A stretch of 8,806 nucleotides of DNA, taken from Pseudomonadota bacterium (GTDB lineage: Bacteria > Pseudomonadota > Gammaproteobacteria > Enterobacterales > Enterobacteriaceae). The stretch lies in the NCBI GenBank assembly GCA_023425455.1, contig JAFACP010000135.1, forward strand, positions 1 through 8,806. Reading direction: 5' to 3'. The notes under the pieces were generated by a model that was given only the letters and a program-made list of their open reading frames with translations, ran no database searches and was not told where the DNA came from. Made by a program: the position numbers and the translations under genes. Below, piece after piece: positions 1-4,766 of this stretch. How positions within the stretch are numbered: the stretch's first letter is position 1; the number at the start of each line of letters is the position of its first letter.

Positions 1-576
1 GTGCAGGCCTGCAACGGTCTTGAAGTCCAGATCGAGCTCTCCAGCCGCCGCTTTATGGGGTTAAAAGAGCGGCGTCGCGCGCTGGCGGGTCGTACCGGCT
101 GCGGCGTTTGCGGCGTTGAACAACTCAATGATATCGGCAAGCCTGTGGCCCCCCTGCCATTTACCCAGACGTTCAACCTGACGCGCCTGGATCATGCCCT
201 CAGGCATCTGAACGACGTGCAATCCATCGGTCAACTGAGCGGCTGCACCCATGCGGCTGCATGGGTTTTACCGTCAGGCGATCTGGCCGGAGGCCACGAA
301 GATGTGGGCCGGCACGTGGCGCTGGATAAACTGCTGGGCCACCGTGCGGGTGAAAGCGATGCCTGGCAGCATGGCGCAGCGTTGGTCTCCAGCCGTGCGA
401 GCTACGAGATGGTGCAGAAGGCGGCGATGTGCGGGGTGGAAATCCTGTTTGCGGTCTCTGCCGCCACCACGCTGGCGGTTGAGATCGCCCGGCGCTGTAA
501 CCTGACGCTGGTCGGTTTCTGTAAACCTGGCAGAGTGACGATTTATACCCATCCGGAGCGTCTGGTAGCGGAGTGA
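1..576 (+). CDS. fdhD: FdhD, formate dehydrogenase accessory sulfurtransferase (5' end outside window)
   Basis: FdhD passes sulfur from the cysteine desulfurase IscS to the molybdenum (bis-MGD) cofactor before its insertion into formate dehydrogenases; it acts in the cytoplasm. The visible 191 codons contain the family's CGVCG motif (Cys34 and Cys37 here, corresponding to Cys121 and Cys124 of E. coli FdhD), the GCTHAAAW and [17 protein letters not shown] blocks, the [11 protein letters not shown] block and the C-terminal [12 protein letters not shown] segment. The 87-residue offset of the cysteines predicts a full length near 278, matching the roughly 277 of the E. coli protein. The GTG at base 1 is therefore an internal valine codon and about 87 N-terminal residues lie upstream of the window. 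The stop is TGA at 574-576. The 3' end overlaps the convergent ygjV-like gene by 34 bases and no intrinsic terminator is visible in between. Confidence 0.97.
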   Translation: MQACNGLEVQIELSSRRFMGLKERRRALAGRTGCGVCGVEQLNDIGKPVAPLPFTQTFNLTRLDHALRHLNDVQSIGQLSGCTHAAAWVLPSGDLAGGHEDVGRHVALDKLLGHRAGESDAWQHGAALVSSRASYEMVQKAAMCGVEILFAVSAATTLAVEIARRCNLTLVGFCKPGRVTIYTHPERLVAE

Positions 577-1052
577 TTGCGCCAGATGGCCAGTAGAACA
601 CTGCCTGAAAATGCGAGCTCCATGATGACGGCAACCGGTGACCCGACGAGGATATTGTTCAGCAGCCAGCAAAGGCTGCCAGACAGCGTGTATCCGCGCA
701 GCCTGGCGGCCCGGTTCTGAAAAGAGGCGAATGTCATCAGCAGGCTGCCCGTCAGCGGTAACAGGCTCACTGCCCCCTGCCAGAAACAGAGGCTGCAGGC
801 GATGGCGATCCCCATAAAAAGCCACATCACGCCTGCGCGAAGCGTCAGGATGGCAACCGCAAAGCGACAGGCGGCAATTGCCATAAGCCCGGCGGCGACG
901 GGTTGCTCCAGGAGATAAAAATGGAGCGCCAGCAGACTCGTCGAGCAGGCGAGCGCGGCCAGGGTTATCGATCGTCGTTGCCAGTGAAAGGCAGAAATAT
1001 CAAGGATAAAGCTGATGCCTGCGAGTATCTGGGAGAGGAAAAAGGCCGTCAT
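543..1052 (-). CDS. YgjV family inner membrane protein
   Basis: This 169-residue protein is almost entirely hydrophobic, with about six probable membrane spans (roughly residues 3-20, 31-47, 52-70, 73-91, 93-110 and 128-157). The pattern, length and the C-terminal [19 protein letters not shown] segment match the Imp-YgjV family; E. coli YgjV is about 183 residues. The molecular function of the family is not established, so none is assigned. The ATG at 1052-1050 is the first in-frame start and gives a normal N-terminus ([12 protein letters not shown]); no strong Shine-Dalgarno sequence precedes it. The gene lies 59 bases downstream of the Crp/Fnr-like gene in the same direction and may share its transcript. 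A small GC hairpin in the gap (1096-1109) has no U-run. The last 34 bases overlap the end of fdhD on the opposite strand. Recognition as YgjV family is from memory of the family, not a search. Confidence 0.85.
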   Translation of the reverse strand: MTAFFLSQILAGISFILDISAFHWQRRSITLAALACSTSLLALHFYLLEQPVAAGLMAIAACRFAVAILTLRAGVMWLFMGIAIACSLCFWQGAVSLLPLTGSLLMTFASFQNRAARLRGYTLSGSLCWLLNNILVGSPVAVIMELAFSGSVLLAIWRNHSATRRSGWV

Positions 1053-1111
1053 AATCTACGCCATCGCACACGTGAATGATGGCACACTACGCGATCCCGC
1101 CTGGGCGGGCG

Positions 1112-1633
1112 TTAACCTTTGTTAATTCGCTGACGAATACGCGACAGGCTGACGGGGGTGATGCCGATATAGCTGGCGAGATCCCGCTGGGTGAGCTGCG
1201 ACGCCCAGTCAGGAAAATGGGTCAGAACATACTGATAGCGCTGCTCAGGCGTATGGAGCAACAGCATTTTTTCCTTCTTTTCTTTATAGATTAGCTGCTG
1301 AATCAACAGTTGGGTTGTGATGTGCTGATTATCCGGGGCATCCAGCACGGCGAGCGGAATTTCACTGATTTCTCCCGCCGTTATCATCTGCAGGCTGTAA
1401 TCTGCCGGCGTCGAGGTCAGCCAGTTCAGATATAAAAAACAGCATTCACCGGGGAAATAGAACTCTTTCACCCGTTCAGCGCCGTGGCGGGAGTGATAGA
1501 CCGCGCGAACAACACCATGATGTAAATAGTAAAAATGGCGTTGTTCCTCCCCCTGACGCAGAAGCCAGGTGTCTGCGGGCTGGGGTTTTCTGCGAAATTC
1601 CTGTAACCATGTTTGATCGCGATCGTGTGGCAT
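1112..1633 (-). CDS. Crp/Fnr family transcriptional regulator, short form
   Basis: This 173-residue protein has the two-part Crp/Fnr layout. An N-terminal cyclic-nucleotide-binding-like beta-roll covers about residues 18-95 (for example LLRQGEEQRHFYYLHHGVVR and EFYFPGECC). A long helix follows (about 103-125), then a C-terminal helix-turn-helix at about 145-170 (LTQRDLASYIGITPVSLSRI). It is shorter than CRP or FNR (about 210-250 residues). It lacks the N-terminal cysteine cluster of FNR, having only the adjacent Cys64-Cys65, and shows no clear cAMP-contacting motif like that of CRP, so the ligand is unknown. The ATG at 1633-1631 is used; the upstream sequence is A/T-rich with only a weak purine-rich ribosome site (GAGATAAAAAG). 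It is divergent from the small secreted protein gene and 59 bases upstream of the ygjV-like gene, so it may regulate either. The target is inference. Confidence 0.85.
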   Translation of the reverse strand: MPHDRDQTWLQEFRRKPQPADTWLLRQGEEQRHFYYLHHGVVRAVYHSRHGAERVKEFYFPGECCFLYLNWLTSTPADYSLQMITAGEISEIPLAVLDAPDNQHITTQLLIQQLIYKEKKEKMLLLHTPEQRYQYVLTHFPDWASQLTQRDLASYIGITPVSLSRIRQRINKG

Positions 1634-1763
1634 CTTTTTATCTCAAAAAAATTGAATAATAAATGCAAATCATTCCGCTTTTAGTTGTAGGGAGTGAGGT
1701 CTAATATTTATCTCATCAAGGCACGGCGCCTTACTCAAACAACTAATTGAAAGGGTTTATATC
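1634..1763. promoter_or_regulatory. Divergent regulatory region between the Crp/Fnr-like gene and the DUF1471 gene
   Basis: This 130-base A/T-rich stretch must hold both promoters. On the plus strand, TAATAT at 1702-1707 (4 of 6 matches to the -10 consensus) is the best candidate for the small secreted protein; no convincing -35 element sits in front of it. On the minus strand, TATTAT at 1661-1656 (5 of 6) is a possible -10 for the Crp/Fnr-like gene. In the presumed leader of the small gene, AAGGC at 1718-1722 can pair with GCCTT at 1728-1732 around a five-base loop. A ribosome site AAGGG at 1751-1755 stands eight bases before the ATG at 1764. The promoter calls are inference. Confidence 0.4.
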
Positions 1764-1976
1764 ATGAAAAGCATCAAAAATTTTGTCGCAGTTATCGCTA
1801 TGGCTACCTCTTTTGGCACTTTCGCGGCTCAGACGGTGACCGCAACCGGCTCTACCATTGACAGCGCAGAAGCGAAAATTGCCGCTCAGGCGAAAGACGC
1901 AGGCGCATCCTCCTACAAAATTACCCAGGCTTTCTCCGGGAACCGCGTCCACATGACTGCGGAACTGAACAAATAA
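1764..1976 (+). CDS. Small secreted YdgH/BhsA/McbA-like (DUF1471) protein
   Basis: This 70-residue protein starts with a signal peptide: Lys2 and Lys5, a hydrophobic core at about residues 7-18, and a probable cleavage after Ala21 (TFA|AQ), giving a mature periplasmic protein near 49 residues. The mature part follows the pattern of the DUF1471 family (BhsA, McbA, YahO, YhcN, YjfY): a run beginning VTATGSTIDSAEAKIAAQA, then GASSYKI and a C-terminal strand ending HMTAELNK. E. coli members are stress-induced and several affect biofilm formation or surface properties; the exact role of this one cannot be told from sequence. The ATG is supported by the AAGGG ribosome site at 1751-1755 and by the intact signal peptide. 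It is a single-gene unit closed by the terminator at 1997-2018. Its divergent neighbour, a Crp/Fnr-like protein, is a candidate regulator. Confidence 0.87.
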   Translation: MKSIKNFVAVIAMATSFGTFAAQTVTATGSTIDSAEAKIAAQAKDAGASSYKITQAFSGNRVHMTAELNK

Positions 1977-1996
1977 GCACGCCACACCGTCGGAAG

Positions 1997-2018
1997 AGCG
2001 CCCCCGGGGCGCTTTTTT
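1997..2018 (+). terminator. Intrinsic terminator of the DUF1471 gene
   Basis: AGCGCCC (1997-2003) pairs with GGGCGCT (2007-2013) around a three-base loop, and six T residues occupy 2013-2018. This is a classic rho-independent terminator for plus-strand transcription, 20 bases after the stop codon at 1974-1976. The last two Ts (2017-2018) belong to the TAA stop of the convergent azlD gene, read on the minus strand. There is no U-run on the minus-strand side, so it is unlikely to end azlCD transcription. Confidence 0.9.
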
Positions 2019-2340
2019 AGTTTATGCCTGCCAGACGAAGTAGCGCTGTCACCGCCGCGGCGGCGGCGATCACCACAATTAACGGCATTTTGCGCCAGGC
2101 GAGAAATAGCGCAAAACCGACGCCCAGCACGCGCGCCATTCCGGCGAAATGTGTCCCTTCATAAAACGTTGTCGCCAGCGCCACGGAAAACAGTAATACG
2201 GTGGCGGCATCGGAAAGCAGCGCCTGCGCGCGCTCAGATAACGCCAGTCGGTTACCGAGTCTGGCACCGCCAAGACGCATCAGATAGGTCCCGACCGATA
2301 ACAGGGCGATGCCGGCAATCAATATCGTCATCTTTTCCAC
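2017..2340 (-). CDS. azlD: AzlD family small subunit of a branched-chain amino acid exporter
   Basis: This 107-residue integral membrane protein has about four membrane spans (roughly residues 4-20, 42-60, 66-82 and 85-103). It carries the AzlD/YgaH pattern: TYLMRLGG near the N-terminus, LSDAATVLLFSVA in the second span and AWRKMPLIVVIAAA near the end. AzlD proteins act with AzlC; characterised pairs (AzlCD of Bacillus subtilis, YgaZH of E. coli) export branched-chain amino acids or related compounds such as valine. The GTG at 2340-2338 is the chosen start: it overlaps the TAG stop of azlC by one base (TAGTG), and GAGG at 2352-2349 stands eight bases before it. The ATG three codons later (2331-2329) is a poorer alternative. 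The one-base overlap implies translational coupling and a two-gene operon. The exact substrate is not determined by the sequence. Confidence 0.88.
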   Translation of the reverse strand: MEKMTILIAGIALLSVGTYLMRLGGARLGNRLALSERAQALLSDAATVLLFSVALATTFYEGTHFAGMARVLGVGFALFLAWRKMPLIVVIAAAAAVTALLRLAGIN

Positions 2341-2999
2341 TATTTTTTCCTCGCGGCCAGACCGAGTAATGAAAGCAGAACCGGCAGACCAACCGGCGCA
2401 AAAGGTACGGCTGCCAGCGACACGACCGCCCCGCTGCAGGCGCGGATCAGGGTGGTGCGGTTTTTAAACGCCGGAACCACTAACGCCAGCAATATCGCCG
2501 GGAACACGGCATCGAGGCCGATGGTTTCCGGGGCGGGCAGCAGCCTGCCGACCATCGCGCCAAGCAGTGCACCGAGCGGCCAGACAAGGGCAACGCCTAA
2601 CCCGCACAGCCAGTATGCGGCTTTACGCTGCTCCGGTGTCTTCTGCGACAGACCAAACACCACGCTTTCATCGTTCATGATGTGGCACCCCAGCAGACCG
2701 GCGGCGCGCTTGCCGACCAGCTCACGCACCGTAACCCCAAACGGCACGTGGCGTGCGTTAACCAGCAGTCCGGCTGCCGCTGCAGCCAGCGGGTTGCCGC
2801 CGCTGGCGACAATACCGATAAACATAAATTCTGATGCCCCCGCCAGCACGGTAATCGACAGCACAAACGGGACCCATATCGGGAAACCGTAAGCCATCGC
2901 CAGCGAGCCGTAGGACATACCGACGACGCCGACGGCCAGACAAACCAGAATGATCGCCTTCAGGGTGTCGCCACTCAGGCAGGAGAGAGAATGCTTCAT
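2340..2999 (-). CDS. azlC: AzlC family large subunit of a branched-chain amino acid exporter
   Basis: This 219-residue protein belongs to the AzlC/YgaZ family. An early segment covers residues about 17-55, followed by the family signature AGASEFMFIGIVASGG and the NARHVPFG block, equivalent to the D/NxRHxLYG region of YgaZ. Several further hydrophobic spans follow, for a total of about six or seven. With AzlD it forms an inner-membrane exporter; annotation pipelines often call it an ABC transporter permease, which is misleading because no ATPase is present. The ATG at 2999-2997 starts the reading frame and is preceded by only a weak ribosome site. A plausible promoter lies in 3000-3060. The divergent XRE-cupin gene is the obvious candidate regulator. 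Substrate identity (branched-chain or other amino acids) is inferred from the family. Confidence 0.88.
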   Translation of the reverse strand: MKHSLSCLSGDTLKAIILVCLAVGVVGMSYGSLAMAYGFPIWVPFVLSITVLAGASEFMFIGIVASGGNPLAAAAAGLLVNARHVPFGVTVRELVGKRAAGLLGCHIMNDESVVFGLSQKTPEQRKAAYWLCGLGVALVWPLGALLGAMVGRLLPAPETIGLDAVFPAILLALVVPAFKNRTTLIRACSGAVVSLAAVPFAPVGLPVLLSLLGLAARKK

Positions 3000-3100
3000 A
3001 CAATTTTAGCCATATCGAACGTGTATCCATTATAATGAACGCATCAGAATCGTTTTTCAAGACGAACGATTCGTTCGATTAATAGAACGAGGGCCGTTAT
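3000..3100. promoter_or_regulatory. Divergent promoter and operator region, azlCD / XRE-cupin regulator
   Basis: The region contains GAACG at 3017-3021, 3037-3041, 3064-3068 and 3085-3089 and its complement CGTTC at 3072-3076. The third and fifth listed copies form a near-perfect 15-base palindrome, CGAACGATTCGTTCG, at 3063-3077. On the minus strand, TTGAAA (3060-3055) followed by CATTAT (3037-3032) at 17-base spacing makes a plausible azlC promoter. ATTATAAT at 3029-3036 reads TATAAT on both strands. On the plus strand, GAGGG at 3089-3093 is the ribosome site for the regulator, seven bases before its ATG. The arrangement fits an autoregulated regulator controlling a divergent exporter; binding is inference. 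Confidence 0.5.
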
Positions 3101-3649
3101 ATGACGCAGCCAATTAGCGTAATCGCCAAAAGTCTGGTGCGAGAACGCCTGCGAACCGGGCTTTCACTGGCGGAAATTGCCCGCCGTGCCGGGATCGCTA
3201 AATCCACGCTCTCAATGCTGGAGTCCGGCAATGGCAATCCCAGCCTTGAGACGCTGTGGGCGCTGTGCGTGGCGCTGGATATCCCCTTTGCCCGCCTGCT
3301 GGAGCCGCAACAGCCCACCACCCAGGTGATCCGCCGGGGAGAAGGGACAAAGGTGGTGGCCGGGGAGGCCAACTACGAAGCCATTCTGCTCGCGGCGTGT
3401 CCACCGGGAGCCCGGCGTGATATCTATCTGCTGCTGACGCAACCGGGAGCAGACCGCATCTCTCAGCCGCATCCGTCAGGGTCGGTTGAACATATTATTG
3501 TGACCCGGGGGCGGGCGATAGTCGGCCTGCTTGATGCGCCTGAAGAGCTGGGTGAAGGGGATTACATATGCTATCCCGCGGACCAGCCGCATATCTTTAA
3601 GGCCCTCGAACCGGATACACATGCGCTGCTGGTTGCGGAACAAAATTAA
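3101..3649 (+). CDS. XRE family regulator with C-terminal cupin domain
   Basis: This 182-residue protein joins two domains. The N-terminal XRE/HTH_3 DNA-binding domain covers about residues 9-67, with LSLAEIARRAGIAKSTLSMLESG forming the helix-turn-helix. The C-terminal cupin_2 barrel covers about 118-180, with the partial cupin motifs around His124-Glu130-Gly137 and the segment GDYICYPADQPH (residues 153-164). Regulators of this build usually sense a small ligand through the cupin and repress a neighbouring transport or catabolic gene. Here it is divergent from azlCD, so control of amino-acid export is the simplest reading. The start is supported by GAGGG at 3089-3093. The next gene, a rafR-like repressor, begins only 17 bases after its stop, so the two regulators may be co-transcribed. 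The ligand is unknown. Confidence 0.88.
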   Translation: MTQPISVIAKSLVRERLRTGLSLAEIARRAGIAKSTLSMLESGNGNPSLETLWALCVALDIPFARLLEPQQPTTQVIRRGEGTKVVAGEANYEAILLAACPPGARRDIYLLLTQPGADRISQPHPSGSVEHIIVTRGRAIVGLLDAPEELGEGDYICYPADQPHIFKALEPDTHALLVAEQN

Positions 3650-3666
3650 CCCGGATACAAAAAATC

Positions 3667-4662
3667 ATGTCGCTTAAAGCCATTGCCAAAGAACTGGGCC
3701 TGTCTGTTACCACGGTCAGCCGCGCCCTCAACGGATATGATGACGTCTCTCGCGAGACCCGCGCCAGGGTGGAAGCGGAGGCCCAGCGCCGCGGCTACCG
3801 GCCCAACACCTTTGCCCGTCGTCTGAAAATGGGCAAGATTGATGCTGTGGGTCTGGTGTTTCCTGTGCATCCTGTTCCGCTTAATAACAGTGTGTTTATG
3901 GAGATGGTCGGCGAAATTAGCCACGAACTGGCGCGACATGAGATTGACCTGCTGCTGATTGCTGATGACGACTTATCCGACAAACACAGCTATATGCGTA
4001 TGGTGCAAAGCCGGCGCGTGGATGCGCTGATTGTTGCCCACACGCTGGATCACGACCCGCGACTGGCGCAACTGCAGGCCGCCGGATTCCCCTTCCTGGC
4101 GCTGGGGCGCAGCCAGCTGCCGCAGCCTTATGCCTGGTTTGATTTCGATAACTATGCCGGTATGTATCAGGCCACCCACTGGCTTATCGGGAAAGGCCAT
4201 CAGCGTATCGCGCTGCTCGGTGAAAGCAATAATCAGGCGTTTATCACCCAGCGTCGTCAGGGCTATCTGGACGCGTTGCGCGAAGCGGGGCTTTCCAGCG
4301 AGTGGTTACGCGCCATGCCGCCTTCACGGCGGGTGGGTTATGCCACCACCCGTGAACTGCTCGCTCTGCCGCAGCCGCCGACGGCGATCGTGACCGACTG
4401 TAATACCCACGGCGACGGCGCGGCGATGGCGCTGGCCCAACTGGGGCGTTTAACGGGGGACAATGCGGTCTCGCTGGTGATTTACGACGGTCTGCCGCAG
4501 GACAGTATCGTTGATGTCGACGTGGCGGCGGTGGTTCAGTCCACGCGTCAGGGTGTCGGCAAACAGATTGCCGGCATGGTGCGTCAGTTGATTAACGGCG
4601 AGGATATCGCGCAACTTCAGGTGCTGTGGCAGCCCGCATTTTCACCAGGCCAGACGGCCTGA
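3667..4662 (+). CDS. rafR: LacI family repressor of alpha-galactoside genes (RafR-like)
   Basis: This 331-residue protein is a full-length LacI/GalR regulator. The helix-turn-helix covers residues 3-22 (LKAIAKELGLSVTTVSRALN), the hinge helix is near 46-56 (PNTFARRLKMG), and the periplasmic-binding-protein-like effector domain occupies about 60-325. The hinge leucine (Leu53) expected for intercalation at a central CpG is present, which matches the operators at 4692-4730. The gene sits directly upstream of, and in the same direction as, an alpha-galactosidase and a LacY-type permease, as rafR does in the plasmid raf operon. The inducer is therefore probably melibiose or a related alpha-galactoside. 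The ribosome site before the ATG at 3667 is poor (CCGGATACAAAAAATC), and the gene follows the XRE-cupin gene by 17 bases, so it may depend partly on that gene's transcript. No operator is seen in front of it. Alternative: a MelR-replacing regulator of a mel-type operon; the function would be the same. Confidence 0.9.
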   Translation: MSLKAIAKELGLSVTTVSRALNGYDDVSRETRARVEAEAQRRGYRPNTFARRLKMGKIDAVGLVFPVHPVPLNNSVFMEMVGEISHELARHEIDLLLIADDDLSDKHSYMRMVQSRRVDALIVAHTLDHDPRLAQLQAAGFPFLALGRSQLPQPYAWFDFDNYAGMYQATHWLIGKGHQRIALLGESNNQAFITQRRQGYLDALREAGLSSEWLRAMPPSRRVGYATTRELLALPQPPTAIVTDCNTHGDGAAMALAQLGRLTGDNAVSLVIYDGLPQDSIVDVDVAAVVQSTRQGVGKQIAGMVRQLINGEDIAQLQVLWQPAFSPGQTA

Positions 4663-4671
4663 TCTCAGCAA

Positions 4672-4693
4672 ATTTCTAAACTTGATCACAGAT
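4672..4693 (+). promoter_or_regulatory. Candidate CRP-cAMP site of the alpha-galactoside operon
   Basis: The right half, GATCACA at 4684-4690, matches the CRP consensus perfectly. The left half, TCTAA at 4675-4679, matches TGTGA at three of five positions with the correct six-base spacing. The centre at 4682.5 would lie at about -61.5 if transcription begins near 4744, a standard class I activating position. Catabolite control is expected for such an operon, but the weak left half keeps this tentative. Confidence 0.4.
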
Positions 4694-4709
4694 CCGAAAC
4701 GTTTTGGTT
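4692..4709 (+). promoter_or_regulatory. LacI-type operator O1 (upstream copy)
   Basis: ATCCGAAACGTTTTGGTT matches the downstream perfect palindrome at 16 of 18 positions, with changes only in the right half. It keeps the central ACGT expected of LacI-family operators. It lies 30 bases after the rafR-like stop codon and overlaps the end of the candidate CRP site. Confidence 0.8.
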
Positions 4710-4744
4710 TGTATCCGAAACGTTTCGGATCAACACTCAGGCTA
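4705..4744 (+). promoter_or_regulatory. Probable promoter of the alpha-galactosidase / permease operon
   Basis: The best-fitting arrangement is a -35 element TTGTAT (4709-4714) and a -10 element AACACT (4732-4737) with a 17-base spacer, giving a start near 4744. Both hexamers are weak (three of six matches each), as expected for a CRP-dependent promoter. In this reading the two operators flank the -35 element, as reported for the plasmid-borne raf operon. Other placements cannot be excluded by eye. Confidence 0.35.
4713..4730 (+). promoter_or_regulatory. LacI-type operator O2 (perfect palindrome)
   Basis: ATCCGAAACGTTTCGGAT is an exact 18-base palindrome. It lies 21 bases from O1 centre to centre, two helical turns, so two repressor dimers would sit on the same face of the DNA. 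It is 36 bases upstream of the alpha-galactosidase ATG and is the strongest evidence that the adjacent LacI-type gene controls this operon. Confidence 0.9.
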
Positions 4745-4766
4745 TCCCGATGACAGGAGATGTCTG

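Noticed and set aside
1..3. GTG at the first base as the start of fdhD
   Set aside because: The CGVCG cysteines show that about 87 residues are missing upstream, so the gene is cut by the window edge.
200..825. Minus-strand open frames opposite fdhD (200-634 and 274-825)
   Set aside because: They overlap a conserved fdhD or the ygjV-like gene in other frames and show no recognisable domain.
1096..1109. Hairpin CCCGC / GCGGG between the Crp/Fnr-like and ygjV-like genes as a terminator
   Set aside because: The stem has only five pairs and there is no U-run on the minus strand, so it is not a convincing terminator.
1659..1677. Possible Fur box upstream of the Crp/Fnr-like gene
   Set aside because: It matches the 19-base consensus at about 11 positions, mostly in one A/T-rich part, and no neighbour has an iron-related role. 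This is too weak to annotate.
4704..4766. Upstream TTG start extending the alpha-galactosidase by 21 residues
   Set aside because: The TTG sits inside operator O1 and lacks a ribosome site, while AGGAG stands at the right distance before the ATG at 4767.
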